This document shows positions 59,804-64,000 of a stretch of DNA of 64,000 bases, piece after piece (position 1 is the stretch's first letter; each line of letters opens with the position of its first letter). The position numbers were made by a program, and so were the translations under genes. Source of the stretch: Virgisporangium ochraceum. Its GTDB lineage: Bacteria; Actinomycetota; Actinomycetes; Mycobacteriales; Micromonosporaceae. The DNA is taken from contig NZ_BOPH01000082.1 in the NCBI RefSeq assembly GCF_016863655.1, positions 1 to 64,000 of the forward strand. The letters run 5' to 3'. The notes under the pieces are model-generated. The model saw nothing but the letters and a program-made list of their open reading frames with translations. It had not been told where the DNA came from and ran no database searches.

Positions 59804-61213
59804 TCATTCTGGTTCCCGCCGGACATGGTTCGGGTTGAGATAGTATCCGCGCCCCGTGCGGGTCTCGAGGTAGTTCTCGGAAATCTCGCGGCCCAGTTTC
59901 ACCCGCAATCGGGAGACAAGCGCGTCGATGCGACCCTCGCGGACGCCGTCGACGACCTGCTTGGGCCACACGGCCGTCGAGATCGTGTATCGATCGACAA
60001 CGCTGCCAATCTGATCGGCAAGGCAACTGAGAAAGCTGTATTCCTGCGCCGTCAGGCGCAGCTCCTCGGTGCCGATGAATATCCGACCGCGGCGCTCGTC
60101 CACGATCATCGGAGGAATGGTGCTCGTTGGCGGCTGGACCGGTGGGGAGCCGGCCCAGTGGCGGATCCTGATCCATTCCGCGAGAAGTCCGAAGGAGTGG
60201 ACGTAACGGCCGGTCGCGTCGGCTTTCAGATATCCACGGGTCACGAGATCGTGCACCGCCCCGGATGTGTGGTCTTGTACCGCCGGTCGGATCTCACCGG
60301 ATCCGGCGGCGACCCGGAGGATCTGGACCTCCTCCTCGGAGAAGTGCGCCGTCACGATGTTCGCGAGGGTGTGCTCCACCTCCGGCGAGGTCGCGGCCGC
60401 CGACACCGCGGCTTCGATGCTCTCCGCGTTCGCACGACCGGGCTCGGCGAGGCCGAGGGTGATGTCGACCAACGCGTGAAGCACGGCCTTGGTGAGGTAC
60501 GGGTGCCCGCCACCGGCCGCGTACAGCTGCTCGTACGCGTCGTCATCGAGGGCTACGAAGCCTTGGAGCAGCTTGTCGACGTACTCGCGTGACTCCGCGA
60601 TCGTCCATGCCAGGAGCTCCGCGATCCGGGCTCCGCTAATGAAAGGGCTGGGGTCCGAGTGCAGGATCCGCGCAGGTACCCGGGTGAGGGTGGACAGGAA
60701 CTTGATCGGGAGAGCGGACTGGACCAGGTGGAGGATGAAGCCCATGATCTGGTCGGCTGCCTCGTCCTGGCAGTTGATCAGCATGCTGTCGAGTTCCTCG
60801 ACGCAGAGAAGCACGTGCCGGCCGGTGAACGCGTCCGACAACCGCGTGGCGACGTTGACGAACTCGGTCACGGTCGACACGCGGAGCCGACCCTGGTCGT
60901 TGCGGTATCCCAGTCGATGCAGGCTCGTACCCGCCTCCGCGGCGATCCCGTCGAGGATCTCTTCGATGAAGGCGTCTCGCGAGGTGACCCTGGGGAGTTG
61001 CAGGACGACGAACTGGCCGTCTTCGCTGGCCCACTCGATGACGATGTTCATGAGAGAGGTCTTACCCATGACGCGCTCGCCTTTGATGAGAACCGGCCGC
61101 CGTATCGGCGAGCGAAGGTTCTCCTGGATCATTGCGAGCTCGCGTTCGCGGTCGAACAGATCGGTCCGGGTCTCGACGGGGTTGGGAAAGTTGAGCTCGG
61201 TCAGGCGCATCAT
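59804..61213 (-). CDS. ATPase with C-terminal OmpR-type winged helix (STAND regulator)
   Basis: A 469-residue protein from ATG 61213 (ATG 61210 adjacent). Walker A is VLIKGERVMGKTSLMN with Lys51 and Walker B HVLLCVEELDSML near 140. A helical region with AAGGGHPYLTKAVLHALVDI follows, and the C-terminal ~95 residues form an OmpR/PhoB-type DNA-binding domain: LTAQEYSFLSCLADQIGSVV, then RIDALVSRLRVKLGREI and TRTGRGYYL. It is thus an NTP-switched transcription factor and likely regulator of this operon, of the CHAT operon, or both. It is the first long gene of the leftward unit. Confidence 0.85.
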   Translation of the reverse strand: MMRLTELNFPNPVETRTDLFDRERELAMIQENLRSPIRRPVLIKGERVMGKTSLMNIVIEWASEDGQFVVLQLPRVTSRDAFIEEILDGIAAEAGTSLHRLGYRNDQGRLRVSTVTEFVNVATRLSDAFTGRHVLLCVEELDSMLINCQDEAADQIMGFILHLVQSALPIKFLSTLTRVPARILHSDPSPFISGARIAELLAWTIAESREYVDKLLQGFVALDDDAYEQLYAAGGGHPYLTKAVLHALVDITLGLAEPGRANAESIEAAVSAAATSPEVEHTLANIVTAHFSEEEVQILRVAAGSGEIRPAVQDHTSGAVHDLVTRGYLKADATGRYVHSFGLLAEWIRIRHWAGSPPVQPPTSTIPPMIVDERRGRIFIGTEELRLTAQEYSFLSCLADQIGSVVDRYTISTAVWPKQVVDGVREGRIDALVSRLRVKLGREISENYLETRTGRGYYLNPNHVRREPE

Positions 61214-61273
61214 GCGGTCGGCCGCCTTTCACCCCAAATGGCTGACTGAATACCGGACACAGCCTCCGGATTG

Positions 61274-61552
61274 TCACCATTCGCCACGTCCGAGCGTCAT
61301 CGATGGTCGCACATGGTCATCGGGGCGATCTGACAACCGGATCACATTGCTCTGACGATTGCCTTCGGGAAGCATCCGTATGCGATATTTCAGCGTTACC
61401 TGGGTCGATGTGTGCTCCGCCAGCCGCACCGCAACGTCAACCGTCCGGCGGAGATTCCATACCACCCCCGCTTGGATTCGTGGAGCTTCATTCCGCACCG
61501 ACGGCATCGGGTCCTGGTCTGCTCGATGGTCAACATCGCTTTTCTCCTTCAT
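61274..61552 (-). CDS. small hypothetical protein
   Basis: An open frame of 92 residues from ATG 61552, or 77 from ATG 61507. The section TVDVAVRLAEHTSTQVTLKY shows alternating beta-strand character like small partner domains of conflict systems. The third codon positions are less GC-rich than in neighbouring genes and no ribosome site is evident, so it may not be a gene. It would be 60 bases upstream of the ATPase regulator on the same strand. Apart from this frame, the stretch 61214-61727 shows nothing I can assign. Confidence 0.35.
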   Translation of the reverse strand: MKEKSDVDHRADQDPMPSVRNEAPRIQAGVVWNLRRTVDVAVRLAEHTSTQVTLKYRIRMLPEGNRQSNVIRLSDRPDDHVRPSMTLGRGEW

Positions 61553-61727
61553 GAGGCCGCTCGACCTACTCAGAGGGTTGCAGACGTTCGCGCCGAAGAC
61601 TTTCACTTGCCGTGACAGTCGGCTCTCAGTCGTCTGACGTTCGCGGCCTGTCGGTGGGGCTGGCATTCCCTTACCTGACGGACGAGTCAGGCGGACGTCC
61701 TCAGCGCGCTCGCCCGGGCCGGCTCAA

Positions 61728-61761
61728 CGGCGGACACGCCGACCGGTCGGCGTGTCCGCCG
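61728..61761 (-). terminator. 34-bp perfect palindrome, terminator of the NACHT/HEAT gene
   Basis: A 17-bp perfect inverted repeat without spacer (arm GGCGGACACGCCGACC plus one flanking pair) ends four bases from the stop codon of the leftward HEAT-repeat gene. As RNA it gives a very stable hairpin. A regulatory palindrome is possible but the position favours termination. Confidence 0.75.
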
Positions 61762-61764
61762 AGC

Positions 61765-64000
61765 TCACCACATGTCCTCCGCCTCCTCGTACGCGATGCG
61801 CGCCGCCGAGGTGGCGAGTTCCTCGTCGTAGGGCCAGCGGTCGGCCAGTGCCACCACCGCGGCCCGCCACCGTCCGGGGTCCTGCTCCTCGCCCGCCTCG
61901 ACGAATCCCCGCAGCAGCTTCTCGACGTCCGGGTCGTCGCGGTATCCGCCGGCGAGCGCCCGCACCGCGCCGGCCCGGCCGTCCACAGTGGACGCGGAGG
62001 TGGCGAGCCGGCGCAGCAGCGGCAATGTTGCGGGATCGTCGCGCCACCCGACCACCAGGTGCCTCATCGCCGAACCGGAATCCCGCTCGGCGAGCTGCCG
62101 CAGGATCCCGGGCAGGTCCGGTTCGTCGTGGGCGACGAGCAGAACTGCTTCGAGGGCGTACCGGTCGCCGGTCGCCGCCCGATGCCGCAGGGTCGCCATG
62201 GTCCGGGCGTCTCCGAGGACGGCGAGCATCGATGTCGCGAGTGTCGCCGTCCAACCGCTCCCGCCGGCGGTCCGGTGCAGCAGCTCGACGGTTCGTGGGT
62301 CCTGCGGGGCCGCCGCGGCGAGAAGCATCATCGCGGTCCGTCGGATGCTGTCCGACTCGTCATCCGTCGCCACGCGGTGGAGGAGGTCCGCCGTCGCGAC
62401 GGACCTCGGCCACCCCTGCGCGACGGCGCGCATCGCGGCCGAGCGCACCGGCTCGGAGCCGTCGGACAACGCGAGCGTGGACAACCACTCCGGCAGGTCC
62501 GGGTCGTCTGGCCAGCCGGCCGCGAGCGCCCGTAGCGCAGCCACCCGGTGCTCGCCGTCGCCGGTGGTCGCACGGTCCCGCAGCCGGGCGGCGGTCTCCG
62601 GGGTGGTGTCGAACGGCTCCAGGGCGGCGCGTCGTTCATCGACTGTCCGCATCGACCGGTCGCCGCGGTGACCGGTCACCTGGACCGGTCCGGGTGAGGC
62701 CAGCGCCTCACCCGCCCGCTCCCGGACCCAACGTTGGATCCCGTCGTCGGCCACCACGTGTTCGAGGACCGGCCGGGTCGCCGGGTCGGTGGTCCACCGC
62801 ATGAAGAGCTCGATCGCGGCCGTCTCACGCACCGATCCCTCCGGATCGGTGGTGCACGACTCCCGCAGCACCGCGCCCGCCTCGGGGTCGCCGGGCCAGC
62901 GGGTTCCGAGCGCGCGGATCGAGCTCTTGCGGATCCAGGGGTCCCGGTCGGTGCGCGCACGATCGCAGACGATCGCCAACGCCTGCGGGTGGTGCTGCCA
63001 GTAGTGGGCGAACACGTCGGCGGCGCCTGCGCGCAGGGCGGCGTCGTGGTCGACGAGCCGGGTGCGTACCCAGTCGAACGCGGCCCCGTCGGGTCGTGTC
63101 GCCATCGCGAACAGGCGCACCGAACCGGCCCGGACGATGCCGTCCGGTTCGTACTCGGCCAACTGGCGCAGGAGGTCGGCCAGCTCCGCGTCACGCGACC
63201 GCTGCCGGATGAGCGCCTGCAGAGCGTCGGAGCGCACCGGATGGTCGGTGCCGAACCTGGCCTGCCCGAGGAGGTACCGCCGGAACCGTTCGTCGTCCCG
63301 GAGCAGGCCGGCGCCGGTCTGCGCGGCCGGCGGCACCTCGGACGACAGGTCCATGACCGTCTCACCCTCGCGCCAGATCCGCAGGAACCGCCCGCGCATC
63401 AGGTACCAGTCGCGGAATCGGTCCCGGGCAGCCGGATGGAAGCGACCGATCCGGTCGAGGACCGGGGCCGCAGCGCGGACGACCGACAGGGTGACCGACG
63501 ACGTCGGGAAGGCCTTCTCCGCCGCGACGTGTTCGAGCATCGCGATCACCGCCTCGACGGCGGCCGCGCTCTGACAAGGCAGGCGACCCAGGTCGCGGAC
63601 CTCGCCGAGGCAACGGATGGCGAGGAGGAGGTGCCGCGGCGCCTCGTGTACCGGGGAGTCCGAACCGGTTGGCTTGCGGGGACCGAGGAACCACAACGGA
63701 TCCGCGGCGAGCAGCCGGTCGACGAGCCGGCCGGCGTGTGCCGGGTCGACCATGCCGGCGAGCAGCACCAGGGTCTCGTGCCAGGCCGGATCCGACCAGT
63801 GCCGGTCGAAGGCCCGGTCGGCGCCGGCGTTCTCGTGGATGTCGGCCGCCGCGAGGTACTCGAGGAACGCGCGGTGGATGAAGCCGTACACCGTGGACCC
63901 GAAATGGCTGAGGATGAAGTTGCGGGTGCGGAACTCGTCGACGATCGCGCGGGCCACCGCGCGGGCCCTTCCGGCATTCGGGACGTGGTCCTCCCGCAGG
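61765..64000 (-). CDS. C-terminal part of a NACHT-type STAND protein with HEAT repeats (partial)
   Basis: At least 744 residues, open through the right edge, so the NTPase domain is outside the window. The visible N-terminal part has STVYGFIHRAFLEYLAAADI, the signature that ends NACHT modules (F-x-H-R-x-F-x-E-Y-L-A-A). The rest is an array of about 30-residue helical repeats of the pattern D-P-x-R-x-x-A-x-x-A-L-A with WPDDPDLPEWLSTLALSDGS-like turns, a HEAT solenoid suited to ligand recognition. NACHT-HEAT proteins are common phage or stress sensors. A strong palindrome ends the gene. Confidence 0.82.
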   Translation of the reverse strand, partial: LREDHVPNAGRARAVARAIVDEFRTRNFILSHFGSTVYGFIHRAFLEYLAAADIHENAGADRAFDRHWSDPAWHETLVLLAGMVDPAHAGRLVDRLLAADPLWFLGPRKPTGSDSPVHEAPRHLLLAIRCLGEVRDLGRLPCQSAAAVEAVIAMLEHVAAEKAFPTSSVTLSVVRAAAPVLDRIGRFHPAARDRFRDWYLMRGRFLRIWREGETVMDLSSEVPPAAQTGAGLLRDDERFRRYLLGQARFGTDHPVRSDALQALIRQRSRDAELADLLRQLAEYEPDGIVRAGSVRLFAMATRPDGAAFDWVRTRLVDHDAALRAGAADVFAHYWQHHPQALAIVCDRARTDRDPWIRKSSIRALGTRWPGDPEAGAVLRESCTTDPEGSVRETAAIELFMRWTTDPATRPVLEHVVADDGIQRWVRERAGEALASPGPVQVTGHRGDRSMRTVDERRAALEPFDTTPETAARLRDRATTGDGEHRVAALRALAAGWPDDPDLPEWLSTLALSDGSEPVRSAAMRAVAQGWPRSVATADLLHRVATDDESDSIRRTAMMLLAAAAPQDPRTVELLHRTAGGSGWTATLATSMLAVLGDARTMATLRHRAATGDRYALEAVLLVAHDEPDLPGILRQLAERDSGSAMRHLVVGWRDDPATLPLLRRLATSASTVDGRAGAVRALAGGYRDDPDVEKLLRGFVEAGEEQDPGRWRAAVVALADRWPYDEELATSAARIAYEEAEDMW

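Noticed and set aside
61752..62804. 350-residue plus-strand frame
   Set aside because: It is the complement of the HEAT-repeat array; the periodicity belongs to the minus-strand protein.

Overview
This window is high-GC actinobacterial DNA. GTG starts, GTGA/ATGA/TGATG stop-start overlaps, strong third-position GC and the gene families (SCO6880-type conjugation protein, MoxR/DUF58/TgpA operon, RICIN-domain enzymes, Hyf-like complex with STAND ATPases) suggest a filamentous actinomycete, plausibly Micromonosporaceae; that placement is inference. I saw no rRNA, tRNA, CRISPR array, integrase, relaxase or transposase.

Region 1 (1-6007) is a patchwork: a frameshifted DUF6891-like gene running off the left edge, a secreted three-repeat RICIN lectin, an Imm26-like protein, a large secreted GH10-CBM13-GH62 xylanase/arabinofuranosidase with its own promoter and paired TTTCNGAAA operators, a decayed SUKH (SMI1/KNR4) fragment and two unrecognised genes.

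Region 2 (6021-35523) is one large regulated secretion-type locus. A leftward arm (SseB-like protein, EccD-like membrane protein, Pro-rich MinD-like ATPase, short-domain/HTH protein, second MinD-like ATPase, OmpR-type response regulator) diverges from a rightward arm with type IV secretion parts (two pilin-like proteins, VirB8-position protein, VirB6/TrbL, SCO6880, VirB4, M23 hydrolase, VirD4/TraG) that runs on into a FN3/beta-propeller protein, MoxR, DUF58 and a TgpA-like protein. A second divergent unit holds a receptor pseudokinase, a secreted protein, two more MinD-like ATPases, a histidine kinase and a second OmpR regulator. Several recurring parts have lost catalytic residues: five MinD-like proteins lack the P-loop lysine, the transglutaminase lacks Cys and His, and the kinase lacks the catalytic Asp. 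Two repeated DNA motifs sit at the heads of its transcription units and suggest common control. No relaxase is present, so the apparatus may move protein rather than DNA.

Region 3 (35594-39240) has a membrane-anchored GH16-like glycosidase with a FN3 domain, a small secreted protein, and small or unrecognised cytosolic proteins.

Region 4 (39264-64000) looks like a defence or stress-sensing island. Rightward: three phased TTGTC repeats, an unrecognised possible effector, a CHAT protease fused to a P-loop ATPase, a 1660-residue STAND-TPR protein with a dead C-terminal CHAT domain, and a zinc metallopeptidase, mostly translationally coupled. Convergent to it, leftward: an ATPase with an OmpR-type DNA-binding domain, a 1166-residue AAA ATPase, and a six-subunit complex-I/Hyf-like membrane complex (order B-C-E-F-G-I) whose small and large subunits have lost the Fe-S and NiFe cysteines. 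At the right edge is the C-terminal part of a NACHT-like HEAT-repeat protein with a strong terminator. The coupling of two signalling ATPases to a redox-silent complex-I-like membrane module next to a CHAT protease operon is the most unusual thing in the window.
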